From Bacteroides_E sp964528875 (lineage in GTDB: Bacteria > Bacteroidota > Bacteroidia > Bacteroidales > Bacteroidaceae), in assembly GCA_964528875.1 (NCBI GenBank), contig CAZGUI010000003.1, positions 1 through 64,000 on the forward strand: a stretch of DNA of 64,000 nt. The letters run 5' to 3'. The notes under the pieces are model-generated. The model ran no database searches. It was not told the DNA's origin and saw only the letters and a list, made by a program, of their open reading frames with translations. The position numbers and the translations under genes were made by a program. Below are positions 28,786-37,328 of this stretch, in pieces. The number at the start of each line of letters is the position of its first letter. Within the stretch, counting starts at the first letter, position 1.

Positions 28786-28817
28786 CAAAAATACGTTGAG
28801 TCTGGAGAGTTAACAAT
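28786..28817 (-). promoter_or_regulatory. Promoter of the hmu operon
   Basis: Minus-strand -7 box TATTTTTG (28793-28786) and a -33-like ATTG (28817-28814), 20 bp apart, fit the Bacteroides consensus. The leader of about 135 bases before the ATG contains a nested inverted repeat (AACC...TAACCAT...ATGGTTTAGGTT, about 28721-28761). I see no Fur box. Confidence 0.55.
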
Positions 28818-29029
28818 ACCTATTTATTGCCAAAATAACACAACAAATACCTAGAAATAAGTAGAAGAAAACAAATAAAAACAGACAAACAAAACAGTAA
28901 ATAGCTTGTTCTTTTTATGGTCTAAAGTGATATAAAAAAGGAGCACAACGCTAAAAGAAATAAAGTAATTGAGGTCAAAACAACAAGTAGCATAGAAGTC
29001 ACCAAAGTGCGATTTTTTTTTAATTCAGT

Positions 29030-29108
29030 CGGTCTAGGACCAAAGGGTCGTCGGTCTAGGACTGAGGATTGCTCGGTCTAGGACCGAAGGGCTATCGGTC
29101 TAAGACCT
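29030..29108 (+). repeat. Four-unit 22-bp palindromic repeat cassette, copy B
   Basis: Units start at 29030, 29052, 29074 and 29096. Unit 2 carries GGACTG, unit 3 GGACCG and unit 4 the TAAGACC variant, the same order as in copies A and D. It lies in the 683-bp space between the hmu lipoprotein start and the GH92 terminator, both on the minus strand. The rest of that space holds only the hmu promoter and the terminator at 29262-29294. Confidence 0.9.
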
Positions 29109-29261
29109 CATAAAAGAAAGATGAGTTCTTACTCTATTTATTTGTTTTCTTTCTGAATATAAAACGAAAATAGAGACCCTGCTTTCTCTCATCGTTATCA
29201 ACCCAATTCCTTCACGCACCAACAAAATAAAAATTCAAAATAATTCAACAAACCAAAAGAA

Positions 29262-29294
29262 TAAAAAAAGGTGTCCCTATAATAGAGACACCTT
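29262..29294 (-). terminator. Rho-independent terminator of the MFS-GH130-GH92 operon
   Basis: Minus-strand stem AAGGTGTC/GACACCTT (29294-29287 and 29275-29268), extended by a few pairs towards the loop, is followed by seven T. It lies 37 bp after the GH92 stop. Confidence 0.85.
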
Positions 29295-29330
29295 ATATAT
29301 AAATACAAAAATCGATTCAACCGGAAAGCA

Positions 29331-31658
29331 TTATTTCGTAGAACTTAAATTAAAAATCAATTTACCTCCCTCGATTAATTCTGTATGTGATATACGATAC
29401 TTTTTCAATGATTTTCCATTAAGCACCATATTTTTGATGTATCTATCATCCGATTGATTGCGATTGGCTTCTATAACCAACTCTTTCTTCCCCCAATAAT
29501 TGGTATCGAGTTGAATCGTAATTCGATCGAAAACAGGACTGGTCAAAGTATAATAGGGTACTCCGGGACAATCCGGATAGAAACCCATCATATTAAATAC
29601 AGCCCATGCAGACATAGTACCAGTATCATCGTTACCGGGTATTCCATCGGGTTGAGTAGTATAATGTTTATCTAACAATCGTTGAATGTGATGTTGTGTA
29701 CGCCACTCTTCTCCTTTAAAGTAACTAAACAAATAAGGATAAGCTATATCCGGTTCATTAGCAGGGTCATAATAACCCTTATCAAAAACCATTTCTAGTT
29801 TATCAATGAACTTTCTTTTTCCCCCCATTAACTTAGCTAAACCTAACACATCGTGAGGAACAAAAAAAGTATAGTTCCAAGCACTCCCTTCATGAAATCC
29901 GGGATTATCCTCAAAATCCATTCCTTGTTGTGGATTGAAGGGAGTTAAAAACTCCCCATTTGGAAGCCTGGGACGAAAGGTTCCATATTCAGGAGAGTAA
30001 TAGTTTTTATATCCGAGCGATCTTTTTTTGAAAAGTTGTGCATCCTCCTTCTTACCTAAAGCTTCGGCCAACTGTGATAAAGAATAATCAGCCACATAAT
30101 ACTCCAAGGCGTGTGATACCGAATTATCAAATTCACTGCGAAGTGGAACATAACCCAGTTTCGTATAATCGTTATTGTCAGGACGCATTCGGTTAAAATC
30201 GCCCTTTAATGAAGCATAGTAGGAGTCAGGCAATGCACCTCCCCGTCTAACGGTATCCGTGGTATAAGTGATTCCCGGCATCGTTGCCGATTTATAAAAT
30301 CCTTCATAGGCCGTATCAATATCAAAATCGCGTAACCCTTTCAGCCACGTATCAGTAATTACCGGAATAGAAGGGTCACCCTCCATAGTCCAGGTTTCTC
30401 TTCCATATAACTCCCATTTTGGCATCCACCCCCACTCTTTATACATATCAATCATTGAGCGAACCATATCCAGCTGACGATCAGGCCATACCAAAGTCAT
30501 CAGTTGATGTAAGTTACGATAGGTATCCCATAACGAGAATACCGTATAACGTGTGTTTTCAGTCTTTAGAATCTGGGCACTCTCCATTGCCAGATACTCT
30601 CCATTTACATCGTTCAACACATTGGGATGCATCAAAGTGTGATAAAGGGCAGTATAGAATACTGTTTTTTGACTATCTGTACCACCTTCCACCAAAATGC
30701 GAGACAAATCATCATTCCACATTTTCTTCGCTTGATTATGAATTGCATCAAAAGAATGGTTTCTTGTTTCTTTATCTAAATTTAGTCTTGCATTTTCTAT
30801 ACTAACAAAGGAAACTCCTATCTGAACTTCCACTTGTTCTTTATCTTTAACACCAAAACTAAACCAAGCACCTACATCATCACCCGCTATGTCTTTATGA
30901 TATTTGTCGTAGATTTTATAACGTCCCTGATCAACATCCCATTGAGCTTTAACTCCCTCCATAGGACGTTGTTTCTTCCAAAATCCGCTTTGTATCGCAT
31001 CTTTTCCTACTACTCGCATCACAAAGTAAATTGGAAAGACAGCTTGTGAGTTATAGCAAAAAGTCCCTAGCATTTTCATTCCTTCTACCTCATTCATTCC
31101 ATTGAAACGAATAAAAGCACCCGATTCATTGGTTAAGCCTTGCCCTAAATTGAGTAGAATATTTGCTTCTCCTTCAGTAAAAGTATAACGATGAACTCCT
31201 ACACGAGTCGTTGCTGTTACTTCGGTTAAAATATTATATTTACTTAGGTAATTGGAGTAATAACCCGGCGAAGCTTTCTCTTGAGTGTAACGGCTTCCAT
31301 AACTGGCATAATTAACATCCAACTCACCCATAGTAGGCATGATCAATAATGAACCTAAATCGGGACATCCCACTCCACTTAAATTTACATGGGAATAACC
31401 GGTAAAAAACACATTATGATACTCGTAAGGCGTTGACCACCAACGCGCATCTTTATCATACACATTATCCTCACTCCCCATCACATTAAAAGGTACTACT
31501 GACATCATTCCATTAGGAATAACAGCACCCGGATGAGTTGTTCCAAAATTGGTGGTACCAATAAATGGATCAACCCAATCCACAGGTTGTTTCACTTGTG
31601 CCAACAGGCTTAAGAAAGTAGTAAAAAATGCGAGGGATAAAACTAAAAGTTTCCTCAT
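29331..31658 (-). CDS. GH92 exo-alpha-mannosidase
   Basis: Secreted protein of 775 residues with a signal peptide (about 1-21). It opens with the GH92 phrase DWVDPFIGTTNFGTTHPGA and has an N-terminal beta-sandwich and a C-terminal (alpha/alpha)6 domain. Conserved active-site blocks are NPGFHEGSAWNYTFFVPHD (about 577-595, with the glutamate acid) and GNDDTGTMSAWAVFN (about 673-687). GH92 enzymes are calcium-dependent inverting mannosidases that trim mannose from N-glycans. The gene is 11 bp behind GH130 and is the last in the operon, before a strong terminator. The linkage cleaved is not deducible from sequence alone. Confidence 0.92.
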   Translation of the reverse strand: MRKLLVLSLAFFTTFLSLLAQVKQPVDWVDPFIGTTNFGTTHPGAVIPNGMMSVVPFNVMGSEDNVYDKDARWWSTPYEYHNVFFTGYSHVNLSGVGCPDLGSLLIMPTMGELDVNYASYGSRYTQEKASPGYYSNYLSKYNILTEVTATTRVGVHRYTFTEGEANILLNLGQGLTNESGAFIRFNGMNEVEGMKMLGTFCYNSQAVFPIYFVMRVVGKDAIQSGFWKKQRPMEGVKAQWDVDQGRYKIYDKYHKDIAGDDVGAWFSFGVKDKEQVEVQIGVSFVSIENARLNLDKETRNHSFDAIHNQAKKMWNDDLSRILVEGGTDSQKTVFYTALYHTLMHPNVLNDVNGEYLAMESAQILKTENTRYTVFSLWDTYRNLHQLMTLVWPDRQLDMVRSMIDMYKEWGWMPKWELYGRETWTMEGDPSIPVITDTWLKGLRDFDIDTAYEGFYKSATMPGITYTTDTVRRGGALPDSYYASLKGDFNRMRPDNNDYTKLGYVPLRSEFDNSVSHALEYYVADYSLSQLAEALGKKEDAQLFKKRSLGYKNYYSPEYGTFRPRLPNGEFLTPFNPQQGMDFEDNPGFHEGSAWNYTFFVPHDVLGLAKLMGGKRKFIDKLEMVFDKGYYDPANEPDIAYPYLFSYFKGEEWRTQHHIQRLLDKHYTTQPDGIPGNDDTGTMSAWAVFNMMGFYPDCPGVPYYTLTSPVFDRITIQLDTNYWGKKELVIEANRNQSDDRYIKNMVLNGKSLKKYRISHTELIEGGKLIFNLSSTK

Positions 31659-31669
31659 TCGCTCTCTTT

Positions 31670-32671
31670 TTACAATATATTTGTACGTTTAGTAAATTCT
31701 ACGATTTCATCTATGTATCCAAATGCAACTCCGGTAACAGTATCAGCACAGCCATAATAAACAGCAATACGACCTGTTTCGGGATCGTGTAATGCAGCAC
31801 AAGGGAAGGTTACATTGGGTACATCTCCCGCCAACTCATAAATTTCACGTGGAGCAATTAAGTAGGGACCACTACGTGCAGTCATTTTCCAAGGCTCATC
31901 CAGGTCTAATAAAGCAGATCCAAAGCTATAAACATATCCGTTAGCAGAGCGTAACACTCCATGATAAATCATGAGCCAACCTTCTGATGTTTCAATAGGT
32001 ATAGGTCCTGCCCCCACTTTCATACACTGCCAAGCACTTACTTCAAAAGCTGCAGGTGCCATAACGTGTCTGTGACGTCCCCAAAACTCCATATCGGGAG
32101 ATTCACTATAGAAAATATCACCAAAAGCTGTATGTCCATTATCACTAGGACGACTAACCATTGCAAATCGACCATTAATTTTGCGAGGGAACATTACTCC
32201 ATTACGATTGAAAGGCAAGAACGCATTTTCAAACTGATGGAACGTTTTAAAGTCTGTGGTCCAAGCACAACCAATGGTTGGTCCGTGATAGCCATTACAC
32301 CAAGTCACATAAAAACGATCTTCAATCCAAGTTACTCGAGGATCATATCCATAAACCCACTCACCTACCTCAGGATCGGCACCCACCAATTTTATATCTT
32401 CTTCCTCGATATCCCAATTCAGTCCATCTTTGCTAAATCCTACATGAAGACGCATGCGACGATTGGTATCATCACAACGAAAAACTCCGGCATAACCATC
32501 TTCAAAAGGAACGACTGCACTATTAAAGATACTATTTGATGTACTTAATGCGTCACGTCCAATAATAGGATTGGCAGAATAACGCCACATTACATCTTTA
32601 CATCCGGCTGGACGATCTTCCCATGGCATATTAGGTAATGCTTGACCTTCAATTTTAATTTTTGTTTTCAT
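31670..32671 (-). CDS. GH130 beta-1,4-mannoside phosphorylase
   Basis: Cytoplasmic enzyme of 333 residues without a signal peptide, a five-bladed beta-propeller. FNSAVVPFEDGYAGVFR, YDPRVTWIEDRFYVTWCNG (catalytic aspartate region near 110) and FPCAALHDPETGRIAVYYG are typical of GH130. Such enzymes phosphorolyse Man-beta-1,4-GlcNAc or mannobiose to mannose-1-phosphate. With GH92 downstream, an MFS transporter upstream and a GH20 nearby, the likely substrate is Man-beta-1,4-GlcNAc from the N-glycan core. This mirrors the GH92/GH130/transporter order known from Bacteroides N-glycan loci. Confidence 0.9.
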   Translation of the reverse strand: MKTKIKIEGQALPNMPWEDRPAGCKDVMWRYSANPIIGRDALSTSNSIFNSAVVPFEDGYAGVFRCDDTNRRMRLHVGFSKDGLNWDIEEEDIKLVGADPEVGEWVYGYDPRVTWIEDRFYVTWCNGYHGPTIGCAWTTDFKTFHQFENAFLPFNRNGVMFPRKINGRFAMVSRPSDNGHTAFGDIFYSESPDMEFWGRHRHVMAPAAFEVSAWQCMKVGAGPIPIETSEGWLMIYHGVLRSANGYVYSFGSALLDLDEPWKMTARSGPYLIAPREIYELAGDVPNVTFPCAALHDPETGRIAVYYGCADTVTGVAFGYIDEIVEFTKRTNIL

Positions 32672-32708
32672 TCTTTGTTTTTTAAGGTGATTTATATGTT
32701 AATTGGTT

Positions 32709-33989
32709 TTATTCGTCACTTGCAGCTAACTCTTTATCTGAGTATTGAAAGGGGATGATTCGGGAAACAATAAGTGCAGGAATCATAACTATTGCTACTA
32801 CAACGAAGAACTGCTTGTATCCCAACCAGTCGCTTAGTAATCCACTCACCATACCTGCAAACATATAGCCCAGATTCATAATGCCAGAAGCAAAGGCATA
32901 ATGAGCCATTTTATGTTCTCCGGGAGCTACTTGCTGCATCATAAATAAGGTTAAACCAACAAATCCAAATCCATAACCAAAATACTCACAGGTTACAGCT
33001 GAACCAATTAGGAATATATTGGATGGCTGGAAAGTGGCTAATAACAAATAGATTAAAAAGGGTAAGTTAATGGCACAACACAAAATAAATATGGTTTTCT
33101 TCAACCCTTTGGCAGAGATATAATATCCGGCTAAAATAGAACCCGCAATAAAAGCTACTGTTCCAAAGGTTCCATTAATTAAGCCAATGTATTTGATATC
33201 CAATGCAAGACCTCCATTTTCGACAGGTGCTTTTAAGAAAAGGGGTAAGATTTTAATGGCTAACCCTTCGGCTAATCGATAAAGAATAATGAAAAGGATA
33301 TAGAAGTAGATGTGTTTTTTTTGGAAAAAAGTAACGAAAACACTTTTAAAAGACTTCCACCCTTCTTCAAAAGTGTGAATGGATACGGCGTGTACTCCTC
33401 CGGATGGTAAAACCCGACTATGCCATAAACTTAAGATAATCATCACGACGGCACACACCCCCATAACAAGCATCCAGGCATGAACAATGCCTAAACTATC
33501 TTTTAACATCCCGGCTACAAAAACCAACCCTCCGTTAGCAACTACTTTTGCGATATTGAAAAAAGCTCCTTGCCAACCAATGTATCGAGCTTGCGTTTGA
33601 TTATCTAATTCGCTCATATAAACTCCATCGGTAGCAATATCGTGTGTTGCACCACTGATTGCAGCAACTCCCATTAGTGCAATGGAATAGGTAAAGAAGT
33701 TGGGTAAAGGAAGGCTAAGAGCAATTAAAGCAAAACAGAGACCGGTAATCATTTGAGTACCTACCACAAAATACTTCTTGGTTTTGAACATTTCCAGAAA
33801 AGGACTCCATAAAGGTTTTAAACTCCAGGGTAGAATAATTAATGAAGTCCAAAAAGCTACCTGCCTATCTGTTATTCCCATTTCGGAAAACATAATGACT
33901 GAGACTAATTGAATCATAACAAAGGGTAACCCCATACCAAAATAAACAGTAGGCACCCATTTCAAAGGGTTTGTAGATGGTTTATGCAT
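32709..33989 (-). CDS. MFS transporter (PAT/AmpG-like), probably for mannosyl-GlcNAc
   Basis: Inner-membrane protein of 426 residues with 12 predicted TM helices and no signal peptide. The helix 1 to helix 2 region reads VYFGMGLPFVMIQLVS, then WSLKPLWSPFLEMFKTKK. SGATHDIATDGVYMSEL after helix 4 is close to the AmpG/PAT family signature. Such transporters import sugars or glycopeptides. It is the first gene of the operon, 37 bp before GH130, so the imported disaccharide is probably the GH130 substrate. A well-formed promoter lies just upstream (34024-34056). Confidence 0.82.
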   Translation of the reverse strand: MHKPSTNPLKWVPTVYFGMGLPFVMIQLVSVIMFSEMGITDRQVAFWTSLIILPWSLKPLWSPFLEMFKTKKYFVVGTQMITGLCFALIALSLPLPNFFTYSIALMGVAAISGATHDIATDGVYMSELDNQTQARYIGWQGAFFNIAKVVANGGLVFVAGMLKDSLGIVHAWMLVMGVCAVVMIILSLWHSRVLPSGGVHAVSIHTFEEGWKSFKSVFVTFFQKKHIYFYILFIILYRLAEGLAIKILPLFLKAPVENGGLALDIKYIGLINGTFGTVAFIAGSILAGYYISAKGLKKTIFILCCAINLPFLIYLLLATFQPSNIFLIGSAVTCEYFGYGFGFVGLTLFMMQQVAPGEHKMAHYAFASGIMNLGYMFAGMVSGLLSDWLGYKQFFVVVAIVMIPALIVSRIIPFQYSDKELAASDE

Positions 33990-34023
33990 TTTTGTGTATT
34001 AGTATAATTAAAGTATAACGATT

Positions 34024-34056
34024 CAAAGATAATCAATTTCATTTTGTATAAACAAA
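34024..34056 (-). promoter_or_regulatory. Promoter of the MFS-GH130-GH92 operon
   Basis: Minus-strand -33 TTTG (34056-34053) and -7 TATCTTTG (34031-34024) are separated by 21 bp, an almost ideal Bacteroides housekeeping-sigma promoter. It lies 35 bp before the start codon. Confidence 0.72.
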
Positions 34057-34160
34057 CCGTTTCTATTAATTTATTATTATTACGTTTGTAAATAGCCTTT
34101 CCACACCAGCTGGTTGTATATAATAGGAGAATAATAAACAAACCTAGGTTAAGATAATCT

Positions 34161-34215
34161 TTAAAAACAACCTTGAGGATAGATGTCAAAAGCAAATTGA
34201 TCACCACTCATGTGG
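34161..34215 (-). pseudogene. 3' end of an ORF running into the assembly gap (minus strand)
   Basis: The frame reads from the gap as HMSGDQFAFDIYPQGCF and stops at 34161. An ATG lies in the fragment, so it could be a 16-residue ORF or the tail of a larger gene hidden in the gap. I do not recognise the family; whether it is a real gene is uncertain. Confidence 0.25.
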
Positions 34216-34315
34216 NNNNNNNNNNNNNNNNNNNNNNNNNNNNNNNNNNNNNNNNNNNNNNNNNNNNNNNNNNNNNNNNNNNNNNNNNNNNNNNNNNNNN
34301 NNNNNNNNNNNNNNN
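34216..34315. other. Assembly gap of 100 N
   Basis: Exactly 100 N, the usual placeholder for a gap of unknown size. The true distance between the two flanks, and any gene inside, cannot be read. ORFs that appear to cross it are artefacts. Confidence 0.99.
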
Positions 34316-34393
34316 ATGGTGAATTTAGAGAAAGATAGTGAGGAGAAGTATAATAAGGAGTCAAATATTGGTGTCCCACACAAAGGGGAATAA
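34316..34393 (+). CDS. 3' end of a small hydrophilic ORF leaving the assembly gap (partial)
   Basis: One plus-strand frame reads MVNLEKDSEEKYNKESNIG then VPHKGE and a TAA at 34391-34393, while the other two plus frames stop at once. The Lys/Glu-rich composition is protein-like. The start may be the ATG at 34316 or lie within the gap. It is followed after 91 bp by the small membrane protein gene on the same strand. Function unknown. Confidence 0.35.
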   Translation: MVNLEKDSEEKYNKESNIGVPHKGE

Positions 34394-34484
34394 TTAACCT
34401 TAATTAACATCCATATATCTTATATAAGATACCATTATTAACTATCTTTATCAATAGAATATAAATTTAGATACAATATATAAA

Positions 34485-34715
34485 ATGAACCTTAAAAAAT
34501 TCACAAAATACATTAAGATCCTGGCGATGATAGTTTGTATCCCCATATTTAAAATTCCTGTAACAGAGTTTTGGAAGGAAAGACTTAGAATCGAAGAAGG
34601 CACTTTTTACTCATTTATATTCCAGGCTGTTGATTTTTTATTACTATGCCTATTATTGACTTTTTTCTATAAATTATTAGACATAAATAAGAAGAAGGAT
34701 ATGCCAAATAAATAA
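34485..34715 (+). CDS. Small two-helix membrane protein, function unknown
   Basis: Protein of 76 residues with two hydrophobic helices (KILAMIVCIPIFKIPV near 10-25 and FQAVDFLLLCLLLTFFYKLL near 46-65), separated by a charged loop (EFWKERLRIEEG) and ending in a basic tail. The gene is convergent with the double-glycine peptide gene, and a shared hairpin terminator lies between them, which supports it as a real transcript. Small membrane proteins beside bacteriocin-type peptides are often immunity proteins. That role is a guess from position and topology here. No family is recognised. Confidence 0.5.
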   Translation: MNLKKFTKYIKILAMIVCIPIFKIPVTEFWKERLRIEEGTFYSFIFQAVDFLLLCLLLTFFYKLLDINKKKDMPNK

Positions 34716-34807
34716 TAAATAAGCACAAGAATTATGCGATAAACAAAAATATAACAAACTAGATTCTCTTACTTTCTTTGTGTGGTAACAAAGATAAAAA
34801 ACAAGAA

Positions 34808-34845
34808 AGCAGCAGCCTAATATTCAAATTAGACTACTACTTTTT
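34808..34845. terminator. Bidirectional hairpin between two small convergent genes
   Basis: AGCAGCAGCCTAAT (34808-34821) and ATTAGACTACTACT (34828-34841) pair fully on the minus strand if three G-U pairs are allowed. On the plus strand three mismatches remain, but a run of T follows at once. It serves the peptide gene ending at 34902 and/or the membrane protein gene ending at 34715. Confidence 0.6.
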
Positions 34846-34901
34846 ACTTATTTAAATAAGTACTATAATTTCGAAGAAATATCTTCAACAAGTTAAGATC
34901 A

Positions 34902-35045
34902 TTAAAGATGTATTAATTTACTGCTTCCTGTTATCTCCAGTTCACGTAGATAACTATTACTGAACATAGCTCCGACAAAACCAAGGACCCCTCCTAACCA
35001 TCTGCCTCCATTTACTTGTTCCAATTCTTGAGCATTTAGCTCCAT
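34902..35045 (-). CDS. Double-glycine leader peptide (bacteriocin-type precursor)
   Basis: Forty-seven codons from the ATG at 35045 to a TAA at 34902. The leader MELNAQELEQVNGG fits the classical double-glycine consensus exactly: L at -12, E at -8, L at -7, V at -4, G at -2 and -1. The 33-residue core begins RWLGGVLGFVGAMFSNSYL, a glycine-rich hydrophobic stretch with GxxxG spacing like two-peptide class II bacteriocins, then a mixed tail ending SSKLIHL. It would be cleaved and exported by a peptidase-containing ABC transporter, which is not in the window. It has its own candidate promoter (35151-35180) and terminator (34808-34845). The product could be a toxin or a signalling peptide. Confidence 0.7.
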   Translation of the reverse strand: MELNAQELEQVNGGRWLGGVLGFVGAMFSNSYLRELEITGSSKLIHL

Positions 35046-35150
35046 TAAATTATTTGTTCAAATTAATAATAAAATAAAGACAATGTATTTTCGAGCGAGG
35101 GTGTTCATAACATTTAATTGATTGACAAATAGTTAAATACATCTATTTAG

Positions 35151-35180
35151 CAAATCTAGAGCAACTTCTTTTCAAGCAAT
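35151..35180 (-). promoter_or_regulatory. Candidate promoter of the double-glycine peptide gene
   Basis: Minus-strand -7 box TAGATTTG (35158-35151) with ATTG (35180-35177) 18 bp upstream. It lies between the GH20 stop codon and the peptide gene and would give a leader of about 100 bases. Two very short ORFs in that leader (one reads MNTLARKYIVFILLLI) have no further support. Confidence 0.45.
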
Positions 35181-35198
35181 TTATTAATGCACTATGAG

Positions 35199-37247
35199 TC
35201 AATTTATTATAATTTCGTCTGTAAACAACCAAGCTCCTTCCCGACCAATAGCTTGTGCTACATATCGTATATAACGAGCTTCTGTTTTTCCCTCCCATCC
35301 AAAATCTTTGAGAATATAACCGGTCTGATCAATGGCTATATCGTGAGTGATGGTAGCTAATAACTCAAAGTTTTCATTATCTATTGAGGTATAGATATTA
35401 ACCTCTTTAGGCAACCATATCCAAGCATGATGTTCTTGCATAAATGTAGCAGTTATACTTTGAATAGGTATTACCTTCTCTAAATCAATGGTAACATCAA
35501 AATCCAAATCAAGTACTGCCTGCCATCTTCCATCTGCATAAGACCAGGTGCCTCTCTTTCCATCGGTTAAAGTCAACTCTTTATCTGCGGCATAATTCTT
35601 ATGAAAGCTATTTTTGTAACTAACCGGTTTATGAAGCCCCAAATGGGTAACATCTTCAAAAGACTCTTTACGATCTCCTATTTCATGGGCAATATCATAA
35701 GCATTTACTCCTTTTGACTTTAGAAACTCCACAGCAGGAATCACTCTTTTTCTAAAACTGCTCAAATCCTTTTTCTCTGGAGCAGTCCAAGCCACCTCGG
35801 CTAAAGCCAAAAGTCTAGGATACATCATCATTTCCGTGTGTTCATCGGTAGCTATCCATTCACGCCATAAGTTAGCCTGAACGCCCAATATCAAAGATGA
35901 ATTTTCTTTGATAGATTCAGGAACAGGATTGTATTGATAGACTTTATTTAAAGGTAGGTAACCTGACATGGCATCGGGTTGAAAAGGAGGTGCATCTTGA
36001 TAACTATCAATATAACAATAACCTCCCGGAGTCATTATCACTTCATGCCCCGACTCTACAGCTTTAATACCTCCTTCTTCTCCTCTCCAACTCATAACCA
36101 CAGCATTGGGAGCTACTCCTCCTTCTAGTATCTCATCCCACCCAATGAGTTTCTTTCCATTATCATTTAAGAATTCAGCAATCCTATGAATAAGGTAACT
36201 TTGTAGTTCATCTTCATTATTTAATTGATTTTCTTTCATTCGTCTCTGGCATTTTACACACTTACGCCAGGCATCATGTGCAGCCTCATCCCCACCAATA
36301 TGAATATATGGGGAAGGGAAAAGTTCCATAACCTCTTTCAACACATCGGTTAGGAACACAAACGTGTCCTCATTACCAATGCAAAATTCCGAGTTCACCC
36401 CTTTTTCCCCGGAACAAGACAAGTGGGGATATACGGTTAACACCTCTTCTGAATGTCCGGGCATCTCAATCTCCGGAATTACTGTAATGTAACGTTCAGC
36501 GGCATATTGCACTACTTCTTTTACCTCTTCTTGCGTATAATAACCTCCGTATGCCGTAGGATTATCTTTTGTTGTGAAAGGTTTTCCTTCCTCACTCCAT
36601 GTTTTATAATCTTTAATTGCTCTCCAGGCGGCAACCTCTGTAAGCTCAGGATATTTTTGGATTTGTAATCTCCACCCTGCTCCATCGGTTAAATGCCAAT
36701 GAAAAGTATTCAACTTATAGTATGCCATGATATCCAAGTGTTTTTTAATAAATTCTATGGAGGCAAAATGCCTGGAAGCATCGAGCATAAACCCTCTGTA
36801 TTTAAACCGAGGAGTATCATTTATGATCACACAAGGAATGGTTTTAGTTGTATTGGAGTTTATCAACTGGAACAATGACTGTAAGCCATAAAAAATCCCC
36901 GCACCACTTTTTGCCTCAACTAAGATATTGGCATTGGTTACTGTTAATCGATAACCTTCATCAGTATCTATAGCATCAGTAGTCAATAATTTTAGATTGC
37001 CCTTTTGCTCTACTTCTGTACGCTCTACAATCAAACTAGTTTGATTGATGTAATTCAAAAAATAGGTTTGTTCTTCAACACTCAAATTTGTATAAACAGA
37101 AAGAGGTGTAGAAAAGTTAAACTCTCCTTTTTGAAAAGTAAGATTAAGAGGTTCGGGTATAATCACATTTTCTTGAACTTTTCTTTCTGTACAAGAAAAA
37201 ACAAAGAGCAGCCCACATAAATAGATAAAGGTGTTTTTCATAATCAA
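35199..37247 (-). CDS. GH20 beta-N-acetylhexosaminidase lipoprotein
   Basis: Protein of 682 residues (or 680 from the second ATG) with a lipobox, LLFVFSC, near residue 19. It has a GH20b-like N-terminal domain (about 30-145) and a TIM barrel beginning FKYRGFMLDASRHFAS. The catalytic Asp-Glu pair is in HIGGDEAAHDAW (about 316-327). The C-terminal domain (about 570-680) resembles a discoidin-type binding module (IDLEKVIPIQSITATFM). It removes terminal beta-GlcNAc or GalNAc in the periplasm or at the surface. With the GH92/GH130/MFS operon just downstream it fits complex N-glycan breakdown, although the two are separated by small genes and a gap. A -7-like TATCTTTA lies 34 bp upstream of its start. 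Confidence 0.9.
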   Translation of the reverse strand: MIMKNTFIYLCGLLFVFSCTERKVQENVIIPEPLNLTFQKGEFNFSTPLSVYTNLSVEEQTYFLNYINQTSLIVERTEVEQKGNLKLLTTDAIDTDEGYRLTVTNANILVEAKSGAGIFYGLQSLFQLINSNTTKTIPCVIINDTPRFKYRGFMLDASRHFASIEFIKKHLDIMAYYKLNTFHWHLTDGAGWRLQIQKYPELTEVAAWRAIKDYKTWSEEGKPFTTKDNPTAYGGYYTQEEVKEVVQYAAERYITVIPEIEMPGHSEEVLTVYPHLSCSGEKGVNSEFCIGNEDTFVFLTDVLKEVMELFPSPYIHIGGDEAAHDAWRKCVKCQRRMKENQLNNEDELQSYLIHRIAEFLNDNGKKLIGWDEILEGGVAPNAVVMSWRGEEGGIKAVESGHEVIMTPGGYCYIDSYQDAPPFQPDAMSGYLPLNKVYQYNPVPESIKENSSLILGVQANLWREWIATDEHTEMMMYPRLLALAEVAWTAPEKKDLSSFRKRVIPAVEFLKSKGVNAYDIAHEIGDRKESFEDVTHLGLHKPVSYKNSFHKNYAADKELTLTDGKRGTWSYADGRWQAVLDLDFDVTIDLEKVIPIQSITATFMQEHHAWIWLPKEVNIYTSIDNENFELLATITHDIAIDQTGYILKDFGWEGKTEARYIRYVAQAIGREGAWLFTDEIIIN

Positions 37248-37328
37248 TCTTGTTATAAAATCAGTTCGTTGCTTAAAGATAGGTTTAAAAAACCTAACAA
37301 CCGGTAAGTTTTCTTTTTTAGGAAATCT

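Noticed and set aside
33962..34207. Minus-strand 81-residue ORF overlapping the MFS start
   Set aside because: It spans the MFS promoter and start codon in another frame, and its composition is that of AT-rich non-coding DNA.
34161..34410. ORFs reading through the N run
   Set aside because: They contain unknown residues over the whole gap, and their reading depends on the placeholder length.
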